Assembly (NCBI GenBank): GCA_003224235.1
Contig: QHYU01000147.1
Location: forward strand, 1 to 49,040
Length of the DNA: 49,040 nucleotides
Reading direction: 5' to 3'
Origin: Acidobacteriota bacterium
Lineage (GTDB): Bacteria; Acidobacteriota; Terriglobia; Acidiferrales; UBA7541
Shown one piece after another: positions 41,816 to 49,040 of this stretch; within the stretch, counting starts at the first letter, position 1, and each line of letters starts with the position of its first letter. A program made the translations under genes and the position numbers. The notes below the pieces were generated by a model. It saw only the letters and a list, made by a program, of their open reading frames with translations. It did not search any database and had not been told where the DNA came from.

Positions 41816-43552
41816 ATGGCACAAAGCCGCGCGTTCCTCCTGCTACCGATCCTGAGTCTATTGCTGCCAATTAAAATGCCTGCGGCAGAAAAAGAGCATA
41901 AGGGCACTGCGCGTCCAGGTCCGGCGGCAGATATCGTGGTGCTCAACGGCAAGGTTTGGACGGTGGACCCGGAACAACCACGTGCTGAGGCCATCGCAGT
42001 CCTGGGCGAGCGGATTGCCGCGGTGGGCACAAACGCCCAGATCAAGCAATGGATCGGGCCGAAGACACGAAGCATCGATGCGCGCGGCAAAACTGTGCTC
42101 CCCGGCTTTATTGATGCGCACGTCCACTTCAGCAGCGGAGGCGCGGAACTCAGCGGGGTGCAACTCCGCCAAGCCGCCACACCCGCCGAGTTTGCTCAAC
42201 GCATCGGCGAGTACGCTCGCAAGCTGCCCAGAGGGGAGTGGATCCTCGGCGGCGAATGGGACCACGAAATGTGGGGCGGAACGCTCCCCAACCGCGAGTG
42301 GATCGACGCGCTGACACCGGACCATCCCGTCCTGGTCAGTCGCTATGACGGCCACATGGCGCTGGCCAACAGCTTGGCGCTTCGCCTGGCTGGGGTCACT
42401 CGCGACACCCCGACCCCGGCGGGCGGGACAATCGTCAAGGATGCGAGAGGTGAGCCGATCGGGTTGCTGAAAGACGCGGCAATGGACCTGGTATTTCGCG
42501 TCGTCCCGCCGCCGACCGAAGAGCAGCGGATGCACGCCATCCGTGCGGCCCTGGACGAGGCGCGGCGTCTGGGCGTCACCGGGATTCACGACATCAGCAG
42601 CACCGAAGACGTGCGCGCCTATCAAAAGCTGGCGGCTCGGGGTGAGCTGACGTTGCGCATCTACTGCATGACGCCGATCCAGCAATGGAAAGCACCAGCG
42701 CAGGCGGGCATCCTCGCCGGGTTCGGCAACAACTGGATTCGCCTGGGCGCGCTCAAGGGCTTTGCGGATGGCTCGCTCGGTTCCACCACTGCACTTTTCT
42801 TCGCGCCTTACAGAGACGCTCCCGAAACCTCTGGCCTGCTGAACGAAATGATGTTCCCGGAAGGCAATATGCTGAAGATGGCGCTGGGCGGCGACCGAGC
42901 CGGACTGCAACTGGCCGTACACGCCATCGGTGACAAGGCCAACCGGATCGTGCTGGAGATCTTCGAGGAAGTGCAAAAGCAGAACGGCCCGCGTGTGGTG
43001 AACCCCGTCGAGCCGCGCGCCGATCGCCGCTTCCGGATCGAACATGCGCAGCACGTTCATCCGGACGACTTCGAGCGGTTTGCGCGGCTGGGCGTAATCG
43101 CCTCCGTGCAGCCCTACCACACCATCGACGACGGGCGCTGGGCCGAAAAGCGCATTGGGCACGAACGTTGCAAGACCTCGTACGCGTTTCGCAGCTTCCT
43201 AGACCACGGCGTGCGGCTGGCGTTCGGCTCGGACTGGACGGTGGCTCCACTCAACCCACTGCTGGGCATCTATGCGGCAGTGACCCGGCGGACGCTCGAT
43301 GGGAAAAACCCCGGCGGGTGGTTCCCGGAGCAGAAGATCACCCTCGCCGAGGCCATCCAGGCGTATACCATGGGCTCGGCCTATTCCGAGTACGGCGAAA
43401 AAGAAAAAGGCTCGATCACAGTCGGCAAACTAGCTGACATGGTGATTCTCGACGCTGATCTGTTCGCGATCCCACCGGAGAAAATTGGCAACGTAAAAGT
43501 GCGCGTGACCCTCATCGGCGGCAAGATTGTCTACGAGGCAAGCTGGCAGTAG
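41816..43552 (+). CDS. Exported amidohydrolase (amidohydrolase 3, YtcJ-like)
   Basis: The 578-residue protein starts with a signal peptide ([18 protein letters not shown]), then the amidohydrolase entry strand, [13 protein letters not shown] (metal-binding HxH) and later [16 protein letters not shown] and AFGSDWTV segments with the metal-ligand His and Asp residues. It is a large Zn-dependent TIM-barrel hydrolase of C-N bonds. The substrate is unknown for most members. It starts 59 bp after nadK and may be transcribed with it. Confidence 0.9.
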   Translation: MAQSRAFLLLPILSLLLPIKMPAAEKEHKGTARPGPAADIVVLNGKVWTVDPEQPRAEAIAVLGERIAAVGTNAQIKQWIGPKTRSIDARGKTVLPGFIDAHVHFSSGGAELSGVQLRQAATPAEFAQRIGEYARKLPRGEWILGGEWDHEMWGGTLPNREWIDALTPDHPVLVSRYDGHMALANSLALRLAGVTRDTPTPAGGTIVKDARGEPIGLLKDAAMDLVFRVVPPPTEEQRMHAIRAALDEARRLGVTGIHDISSTEDVRAYQKLAARGELTLRIYCMTPIQQWKAPAQAGILAGFGNNWIRLGALKGFADGSLGSTTALFFAPYRDAPETSGLLNEMMFPEGNMLKMALGGDRAGLQLAVHAIGDKANRIVLEIFEEVQKQNGPRVVNPVEPRADRRFRIEHAQHVHPDDFERFARLGVIASVQPYHTIDDGRWAEKRIGHERCKTSYAFRSFLDHGVRLAFGSDWTVAPLNPLLGIYAAVTRRTLDGKNPGGWFPEQKITLAEAIQAYTMGSAYSEYGEKEKGSITVGKLADMVILDADLFAIPPEKIGNVKVRVTLIGGKIVYEASWQ

Positions 43553-43608
43553 GCATCGGGCGCCAGGGGCTGAAGCCACTGAAGAGGTATTTGAACTGGC
43601 CCCACTGC

Positions 43609-43628
43609 GGCACGCCTGAAGGCGTGCC
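43609..43628. terminator. Hairpin between convergent genes
   Basis: A perfect 8-bp stem, GGCACGCC-TGAA-GGCGTGCC, lies between the amidohydrolase stop and the lysA stop. It has no T-run, so it may be a bidirectional termination aid or a dispersed repeat. Confidence 0.4.
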
Positions 43629-43716
43629 TGACGAGAAACTCGAGTTTTCTTACAGACTGTTCAGCCCGGCACAATCCATGCGACATACCCTGAAGTGCGG
43701 CGCCACAGATATGGCG

Positions 43717-45105
43717 TCACTCGCCACGGACAAGATCCGCGCGGGATTCCCGGCGGCGGATAATGCGGAAGCGGTTGCCTTCGACGAGCACCTCCGCGGG
43801 GCGAGGCCGCGAGTTGTAGTTGGAGGCGGCCACAAATCCGTAGGCTCCTGTGCCCCACACCACAAGCAGGTCACCGGGGCTAACCTCGTCGAGCGGCCAA
43901 TCTTGCACGAAGAAATCACCAGTTTCGCAGACGGGTCCCACGACGTCAGCGCGCATTCCATGCCCGGATGGGTTGTGTGGCGCTTTACTAGACCCAGACG
44001 ATTCGACAGGACGCACCGCACTCGTCACAGGGTGCGTGGCACCATACAGCGCAGGGCGGAGGAAATCGTTCATCGCGGCATCGACTACAACAAAGTTCTT
44101 GCCGCGATTGTGCTTGGTATAGAGCGCACGAGTGAGCAGGACGCCGGCCGGGCCGACCAGCGCGCGTCCCGGCTCGAGGAGCAGGTGGCAACCCAGCGGT
44201 CGCACCGCCGCGGCGACTGCGCGAGCATAGGCGGTAATGTCCGGCGGCTGCTCGGCCGCGTACCGCACGCCCAAGCCGCCGCCGAAATCGAGAAACTTGA
44301 GGGCCACGCCCGCACGGGCAAGCTCGCGCACAAATCCCGCCAGACGCCCGAGCGCCCGGCGAAACGGGGATAGGGTAAGAATCTGCGACCCGATGTGCGC
44401 GCTGAGGCCCTGCCAGGCAATCCAGCGCGAGTCACGGTGCGCCAGATACAGCCGCCGCGCATCCTCCCAATCCATACCGAACTTATGGCGGCGATGCCCG
44501 GTGGAAATGTGCGGGTGGCCGCCGGCCTCGACATCGGGATTGACGCGAATAGCGACGGGAACGCGACGGCCTCCTGTCGCGACGCCGCGGGCGGCTTCGG
44601 AGACAAGCAGGTCGAGTTCCGCGGGAGATTCGACGTTGAAGAGCAGGATGCCTGCGGGGGTGTCGCGGCGCCTGCGGGTGCCGCCGGTGGCTGTGTAGTG
44701 GAGCGCCTCGCGAATTTCTTCGCGCGTCTTGCCGACGCCGGAAAAAACAATTCGCCAGCCGGGCACCCCAATGCGCTGCAAGCGATAGAGCTCACCGCCG
44801 CTCACCACATCGAAACCGCTGCCAAGGCGCGCCAGGAGTTGCAGAATCGCCAGATTCGAGTTGGCTTTGACCGCGTAACATAGGGTGTGGGGCAGTGAAG
44901 CCAGCGAATGATTGAGGCGCCGGTAAGCAGCTTCGATACTGGCGCGGCTATAGAGATACGCGGGAGTACCGACGCGCTTCGCCACGCGCTCGAACGGGAC
45001 GCGCTCGCAGAACAGGCGACCACGGCGATAGGCAAAATTCGGCGTATAGAGCGTCGGATCGGGGGGCCGCGAGAGACGCGGGCGAAAGGCCACCGGCACC
45101 CTCAC
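43717..45105 (-). CDS. lysA: Diaminopimelate decarboxylase
   Basis: LysA removes CO2 from meso-diaminopimelate, the last step to lysine. The 462-residue PLP enzyme has Lys 80 in CYAVKANSN (Schiff base), HIGSQI, the EPGRALVGPAG loop and GPVCETGDFF with the active-site Cys. Two things are odd: an extra basic stretch at about residues 138-151 (TATGGTRRRRDTPAG), and a long Ser/Pro/His-rich loop before the GPVCETGD motif. The GTG start overlaps the stop of the upstream phosphatase gene (GTGA). Confidence 0.93.
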   Translation of the reverse strand: MRVPVAFRPRLSRPPDPTLYTPNFAYRRGRLFCERVPFERVAKRVGTPAYLYSRASIEAAYRRLNHSLASLPHTLCYAVKANSNLAILQLLARLGSGFDVVSGGELYRLQRIGVPGWRIVFSGVGKTREEIREALHYTATGGTRRRRDTPAGILLFNVESPAELDLLVSEAARGVATGGRRVPVAIRVNPDVEAGGHPHISTGHRRHKFGMDWEDARRLYLAHRDSRWIAWQGLSAHIGSQILTLSPFRRALGRLAGFVRELARAGVALKFLDFGGGLGVRYAAEQPPDITAYARAVAAAVRPLGCHLLLEPGRALVGPAGVLLTRALYTKHNRGKNFVVVDAAMNDFLRPALYGATHPVTSAVRPVESSGSSKAPHNPSGHGMRADVVGPVCETGDFFVQDWPLDEVSPGDLLVVWGTGAYGFVAASNYNSRPRPAEVLVEGNRFRIIRRRESRADLVRGE

Positions 45106-46895
45106 TTGACCTTCATTACCACCAGCGTGCGATCATCGGAGATCGGAAGACCCTGAGAGAACTGCGCGACTTCGGCGAGCAGGCGGTCGGCCAACTCGGC
45201 GGCAGTAAGCTTGGCGTTGGCTTCGATTACTTCCCGTAAACGATCGGTCCCGTAGAGTTGACCTTCAGCGTTGGCACTTTCGGCCAAGCCGTCGGAGTGA
45301 AATACCAGCACGTCGCTGGGATCGAGCACAACTCCCCACTCCTCGTAGCTAACGTCGTCGTAAATGCCGAGGGGAAACCCGACCAGGTTCACCTTTTCGC
45401 AGCGGCCGCTCTTCCAGAGCAGCGGCTGCGACTGGCCGGCGTTGGCGATGCGCAGCTTGCGCCGGCCATTCTGCCAGGTGGCGAAGCACAGCGTCATGAA
45501 GCGGCCTTCAATGCGGCGCTCGCAGATCAATTTGTTCATCTGGCGGAGCATCTCGGCGGGTTGCAACTTCTGCGGGGCCAAGCTGCGGAGAATTCCAATG
45601 GCCACCGCACCGTAGAGCGCCGCGGCGCTGCCTTTGCCGCTGACGTCGCCCAGGGTCACGCCGAGCTGCTGCGGGCCGTAACGCAGGAAGTCGTAAAGGT
45701 CGCCGCAGACTTCGCGAGCCGAGAGGACGCGCGCCGCGATGTCCAAGCCGTAGTCTTCGGCCGGCACAGGACGGAGTAACGCGCCCTGCATGCGTTGCGC
45801 GGCGTGGAGCTCGCGGTCCATGCGGGCTTCGTCCCGCGCCACCTGCTCATAGAGCCGAGCGTTTTCCAGCGAAACCGCCAATTGTGCCGCCAAAACCGAC
45901 AGCGTCTGGACGTGCTCCTCGGTGAAGTAGTGCAATTTCGGGCTCTCCAGGTCCAGCACGCCTATCACGCGATTCTTGTGGATCATCGGAATGGCGAGCT
46001 CCGAGCGCGTTTCCGGATTCACCATGACGTAGCGCGGGTCCGCGGTGACGTCCGGCACCAGCACCGGCTGGCGCAAACCCGCCGCAGCGCCCACGATGCC
46101 CTCGCTCGCGGGGCTGCGCAGCCTACCCTGAATTCTCTCACCGTATTTCACGTCGAGGCGGTGGCGAAACACCTTTTGCTGGTCGTCGTACAGCAGGATG
46201 CTCAGAATCTGATAGTCAATGACGCGCTTAACCAGTTCGGCAGCGCGGCGCAACAGCTCTTCGACGTCCAGGATGGAGCTGGCCTCGCGTCCAACCTCAT
46301 TGAGCACTCGTAGTGTGTCGGCCTGGGACCGCACCCGCTCAAACAGACGCGCATTTTCGATGGCGATGGCAATACGGCTGGCGACGATGGTGAGAATGTT
46401 CTGCTGGTCCCGAGTGAAGTAGTCGAGCTGCCGGCTCTGAATATCGAGCACGCCGATGCTCTTACCCTTGACCAGCAGCGGCACGGCGAGCTCCGAGCGT
46501 ACTGCGCCGAGAGCATTGAGGTACCCGGGGTATTTGCTCACATCGGAGACGCGCACTGCCTGCTTGGTGGCCGCGGCGGTGCCAGTCACGCCCTGCCCGA
46601 GCGGGATACGCCAGGTCTCAACGACCTCCTTCCTGTGGCCAATCGCAAAATGGATATAGAGCTGCTCGGTTTTTTCCTCCAGCAGCAGGACGGCAAAAAT
46701 CTCGCAGTCGAGCAGGCGCTTGACGAGCGCCGCTGTCTTGGCCAGCACCTCGTCGAGATCAAGCGAGGCATTGATTTCCTCGCCGATTTCCACCAGCGTG
46801 GGCAGAATTTCAGCCGGATATTTCTCCACCGCTGCGCCTTCGGCGGCTGCCGCAGCGGACAGCGTAAGCGTCTCAGGCTCAGTCTCAGGATGCAA
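45102..46895 (-). CDS. GAF-GAF-PP2C (SpoIIE/RsbU-type) serine phosphatase
   Basis: The 597-residue cytoplasmic protein has two GAF sensor domains (about residues 45-185 and 205-345), a short coiled helix (RELHAAQRMQGALLR) and a PP2C-type phosphatase domain (about 375-597). The phosphatase shows VCGDLYDFL, VTLGDVSGKGSAAALY and VFHSDGLAE with metal-binding Asp residues. Such proteins control anti-sigma factor antagonists or similar switches in response to a small molecule. No switch partner is encoded nearby. It probably shares a transcript with lysA. Confidence 0.92.
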   Translation of the reverse strand: MHPETEPETLTLSAAAAAEGAAVEKYPAEILPTLVEIGEEINASLDLDEVLAKTAALVKRLLDCEIFAVLLLEEKTEQLYIHFAIGHRKEVVETWRIPLGQGVTGTAAATKQAVRVSDVSKYPGYLNALGAVRSELAVPLLVKGKSIGVLDIQSRQLDYFTRDQQNILTIVASRIAIAIENARLFERVRSQADTLRVLNEVGREASSILDVEELLRRAAELVKRVIDYQILSILLYDDQQKVFRHRLDVKYGERIQGRLRSPASEGIVGAAAGLRQPVLVPDVTADPRYVMVNPETRSELAIPMIHKNRVIGVLDLESPKLHYFTEEHVQTLSVLAAQLAVSLENARLYEQVARDEARMDRELHAAQRMQGALLRPVPAEDYGLDIAARVLSAREVCGDLYDFLRYGPQQLGVTLGDVSGKGSAAALYGAVAIGILRSLAPQKLQPAEMLRQMNKLICERRIEGRFMTLCFATWQNGRRKLRIANAGQSQPLLWKSGRCEKVNLVGFPLGIYDDVSYEEWGVVLDPSDVLVFHSDGLAESANAEGQLYGTDRLREVIEANAKLTAAELADRLLAEVAQFSQGLPISDDRTLVVMKVK

Positions 46896-47089
46896 TTTGG
46901 CTCCTAAAGGATCCAGGTTGAGTTAGAGCTATCTCCGGCTCGCGAAATGTGCTTGGCACAGATCGCGTTCTAAAATTCAAGGCAGCATTATAGCAGGCGG
47001 TCCGGCGGCTTGCGCAAAACGGCTCCCCAAAAAGTGGGCGAGAGACAGTCCGAATTGGCTGGCAAGAACGACATCGCAGCTTGCACCGA

Positions 47090-48043
47090 TCAATTGGCGG
47101 AGACCCCCCGGGCCTGTTCGAGGATGCGGACACTGGCGCTGGCGCCGATACGAGTTGCGCCAGCACTGACCATGTTTTTCAAGTCTTCCAGGCTGCGAAT
47201 GCCTCCGGCTGCCTTGACCCCGACATCCTTCCCCACCACCGCGCGCATCAGCGCGACATCTTCGGCCGTGGCCCCAGCAGGGCCGAAGCCGGTCGAGGTC
47301 TTCACAAAATCCGCCCCGGCGTTCTTGCTGGCCACACAGGCGCGGACTTTTTCCTCGAGGGTAAGCAGCACTGTCTCCAGGATCACCTTGGTGATGGCGC
47401 CGCCGCGGTGGCTGGCTTCAACCACGCCGCGGATATCGAGCTCGACCACATCATCCTGGCCGGACTTGAGCGCGCCGATATTGATGACCATATCGATTTC
47501 CTGCGCCCCGAGCTTGATAGCTTCTTCGGCCTCGTAGATCTTCACCTGCGGCAGTGTGGCGCCCAGGGGAAAGCCTGCTACCGTGCAGACCTTCACCGGC
47601 GAGCCACGCACTAATTCAGCGGCCAGCGGCACATACCACGGATTGATGCAAACCGAGGCGAAGGAGAAGCGCACGGCTTCGTAGCACAGTTTGCGGATAT
47701 CGGCGCGTGAGGCCTCGGGCTTCAGCAGCGTGTGGTCAATCAGGCCGGCGATGTCGGCCGCCACCTCGGAGACAGCCGGACCGGCGGAGATGCGGTCGGC
47801 GCCAGCGTCGATGACCTTGCGCGTCTTCCGGGCGCATTTCTCAACGCAGTTCTGATCGCAGCCGGGACACACCATATCGTCCAGTTGGAGTCCGGCCAGA
47901 GACGGCGCTTCGGGACCGCCCAAGTAGCCCAGGATCTCCTGGGTAACGGCCTGGACGAGTTGCTCGAGTTGCTGCTGTTCCAAGACGAGCGCTCCCGCTG
48001 ACAGCAAGAGAGAAAACCCCCGGTCTGAAGACCCGAGCTGCAC
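47090..48043 (-). CDS. deoC: Deoxyribose-phosphate aldolase with Cys-rich N-terminal extension
   Basis: DeoC splits 2-deoxyribose 5-phosphate into glyceraldehyde 3-phosphate and acetaldehyde. The core (about residues 97-317) has [23 protein letters not shown], the Schiff-base Lys 248 in FVKTSTGF and Lys 277 in [10 protein letters not shown]. Before it is an extension of about 95 residues: an amphipathic helix ([18 protein letters not shown]) like cargo-targeting peptides of microcompartments, and a cluster C59-x2-C62-x3-C66-x3-C70. The frame starts at a GTG (48043); a TTG at 47983 would place the helix at the extreme N-terminus. It lies 14 bp after rpiB. Confidence 0.93.
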   Translation of the reverse strand: MQLGSSDRGFSLLLSAGALVLEQQQLEQLVQAVTQEILGYLGGPEAPSLAGLQLDDMVCPGCDQNCVEKCARKTRKVIDAGADRISAGPAVSEVAADIAGLIDHTLLKPEASRADIRKLCYEAVRFSFASVCINPWYVPLAAELVRGSPVKVCTVAGFPLGATLPQVKIYEAEEAIKLGAQEIDMVINIGALKSGQDDVVELDIRGVVEASHRGGAITKVILETVLLTLEEKVRACVASKNAGADFVKTSTGFGPAGATAEDVALMRAVVGKDVGVKAAGGIRSLEDLKNMVSAGATRIGASASVRILEQARGVSAN

Positions 48044-48057
48044 AAAGATCCGCGAAG

Positions 48058-48696
48058 TCAGCCGGTACGCAGAAAGCGCGCTTCGATAGCGCGGATTTTG
48101 TCCACCCGCCGCTGGTGACGTCCCCCCGCGAAGGGGGTCTGCAGCCAGACAGCCAGGATTTCGCGCGCCGCTTCCGCAGCGATCATGCGCGCGCCGAGCG
48201 CAAGCAGATTCGCGTCGTTGTGCTCGCGGCTGTTGCGCGCCGTGGCCCGATCATAACACAGCGCCGCGCGCACCCCCGGCACCTTGTTGGCGGCGATTGA
48301 ACTGCCAATGCCGGCACTGTCGATCACCACGCCGCGCCAGGCGTCGCCGCGCACGAGCGCGGTGGCCACAGCTTCGGCAAAATCAGGATAATCGACGGCA
48401 GCGGCGCTATCTGTGCCAAGGTCCAGAACGGCGTAGCCCCACTCGCGCAGGTAACTCTTGAATTGCTCTTTGAGCTCGTAGCCACCATGGTCCGCGGCGA
48501 TGGCCACAACATGACGCGGGACTGCAGTTCCCGCGGGCTGGCCCTCGCTCGGGGCTTGTTCAACGACTCGCAGGGTAATGCGTCGGCGCTCGGCCTCCTC
48601 ACGAGCCAGCGGGGTAATCAGCGTGTCCGAGGTGATGGTGACTTCACCGCCTGCAGGAACGCCTTCCAAATCTCCCAAGGTGAGAACGGGCTTCAT
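48058..48696 (-). CDS. rpiB: RpiB/LacAB-family sugar-phosphate isomerase with N-terminal extension
   Basis: The domain from about residue 61 is RpiB-like: [48 protein letters not shown] and [13 protein letters not shown]. The usual enzyme interconverts ribose 5-phosphate and ribulose 5-phosphate. The position of the catalytic Cys is Asp 126 ([10 protein letters not shown]), and the Glu used by mycobacterial RpiB is also missing (Ser 132). The first 60 residues contain [20 protein letters not shown], a pattern found in several microcompartment-linked proteins. It is upstream of deoC and downstream of hpt on the same strand. Confidence 0.85.
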   Translation of the reverse strand: MKPVLTLGDLEGVPAGGEVTITSDTLITPLAREEAERRRITLRVVEQAPSEGQPAGTAVPRHVVAIAADHGGYELKEQFKSYLREWGYAVLDLGTDSAAAVDYPDFAEAVATALVRGDAWRGVVIDSAGIGSSIAANKVPGVRAALCYDRATARNSREHNDANLLALGARMIAAEAAREILAVWLQTPFAGGRHQRRVDKIRAIEARFLRTG

Positions 48697-48761
48697 CTGT
48701 GTCGCCGCCTCAGTGTGCGGATGATCGACTCTTCAACCCCGCAACTCCTCGGCTCCGACTC

Positions 48762-49040
48762 CTATTCCGGGGGCAGCGAAAGCACGCAGACGTCCCTTAG
48801 ATTGCGGTAGCGCTCGGCATAGTCGAGCCCGTAGCCGACCACAAACTCGTTGGGGATCTGGAAACCCACATAGTCGGCCTTGACTTCTTTGATGCGGCGC
48901 TCAGGCTTATCCAGCAGCGCGGCGATGCGCAGCGCCTTGGGCTTGCGTTGCTGAAGGATGCGGACCAGATAATTGAGTGTCAGGCCGGTGTCGAGGATGT
49001 CTTCAACGAGAACGACGTTGAGGCCTTCGATGCTGGTATC
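48762..49040 (-). CDS. hpt: Hypoxanthine phosphoribosyltransferase, C-terminal part
   Basis: The gene runs off the right end of the window; the last 92 residues are visible. VVLVEDILDTGLTL is the PRPP-binding loop of purine salvage phosphoribosyltransferases, and DYVGFQIPNEFVVGYGLDYA and ERYRNLRDV complete the HGPRT C-terminus. The enzyme makes IMP or GMP from hypoxanthine or guanine. It lies 65 bp upstream of rpiB on the same strand and may form an operon with rpiB and deoC. Confidence 0.93.
   Translation of the reverse strand, partial: DTSIEGLNVVLVEDILDTGLTLNYLVRILQQRKPKALRIAALLDKPERRIKEVKADYVGFQIPNEFVVGYGLDYAERYRNLRDVCVLSLPPE

Noticed and set aside
41858-43162. 434-codon minus-strand frame
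   Set aside because: Antisense to the exported amidohydrolase, which has clear motifs.

Overview
The window looks like a chromosomal segment of a GC-rich Gram-negative bacterium, most probably an acidobacterium (Acidobacteriota). This is inferred from the GC-rich coding style, the mix of genes (secreted TPR proteins, YtxH family, MsrP, Ku, DeoC/RpiB with microcompartment-type extensions) and the many short intergenic hairpin repeats. No rRNA, intact tRNA, CRISPR array, transposase or integrase was found.

Bases 1 to about 10,900 are accessory. They hold a periplasmic TonB-domain protein, an ABC exporter pair, several unknown proteins, a CGNR zinc-finger protein, a Tat-type monooxygenase-fold protein, a HAD phosphatase and a RES-type toxin-antitoxin pair. 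The antitoxin carries a receiver-like N-terminal domain. This part has long gaps and three broken gene fragments (ClpX-type zinc finger, SEC-C motif, ATP-grasp-like). It ends at a 3' fragment of a tRNA-Leu gene, the usual scar of an integrated element, so it is probably a decaying genomic island.

From 11.1 kb onward the DNA is dense core chromosome. 11.1-13.6 kb: amino-acid permease and aminotransferase with overlapping stop and start. 13.8-19.8 kb: uvrA followed by a lipoprotein-like TPR protein, two small exported proteins and a SprT-like metallopeptidase, almost without gaps. 19.8-23.8 kb: a TPR protein divergent from uvrC, then three tandem near-identical YtxH genes, a DUF948-like protein and a strong terminator. 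23.8-30.7 kb: a TIGR04282-type transferase, mnmA, cysteine desulfurase (these two cooperate in tRNA 2-thiolation), Ku, small unknown genes and msrP, separated by repeat-rich spacers. 31-35.2 kb: a SAM hydrolase, then a CNNM/CBS/CorC protein overlapping two peptide-type ABC permeases. 35.5-43.6 kb: a run of plus-strand genes: penicillin-acylase-like enzyme, mutM, xseB, prenyl synthase, tlyA, nadK, amidohydrolase. 43.7-46.9 kb: lysA overlapping a GAF-GAF-PP2C phosphatase. 47.1 kb to the end: hpt, rpiB and deoC on the minus strand.

The most interesting items are the receiver-like/DUF2384 antitoxin with its palindromic operator candidate, the tRNA-Leu attachment scar, the exact 270-bp YtxH triplication, and the deoC-rpiB pair. 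Both of the latter carry N-terminal extensions like those of microcompartment cargo, and the RpiB lacks both known catalytic residues. Functions are assigned by reading motifs; no database search was run.
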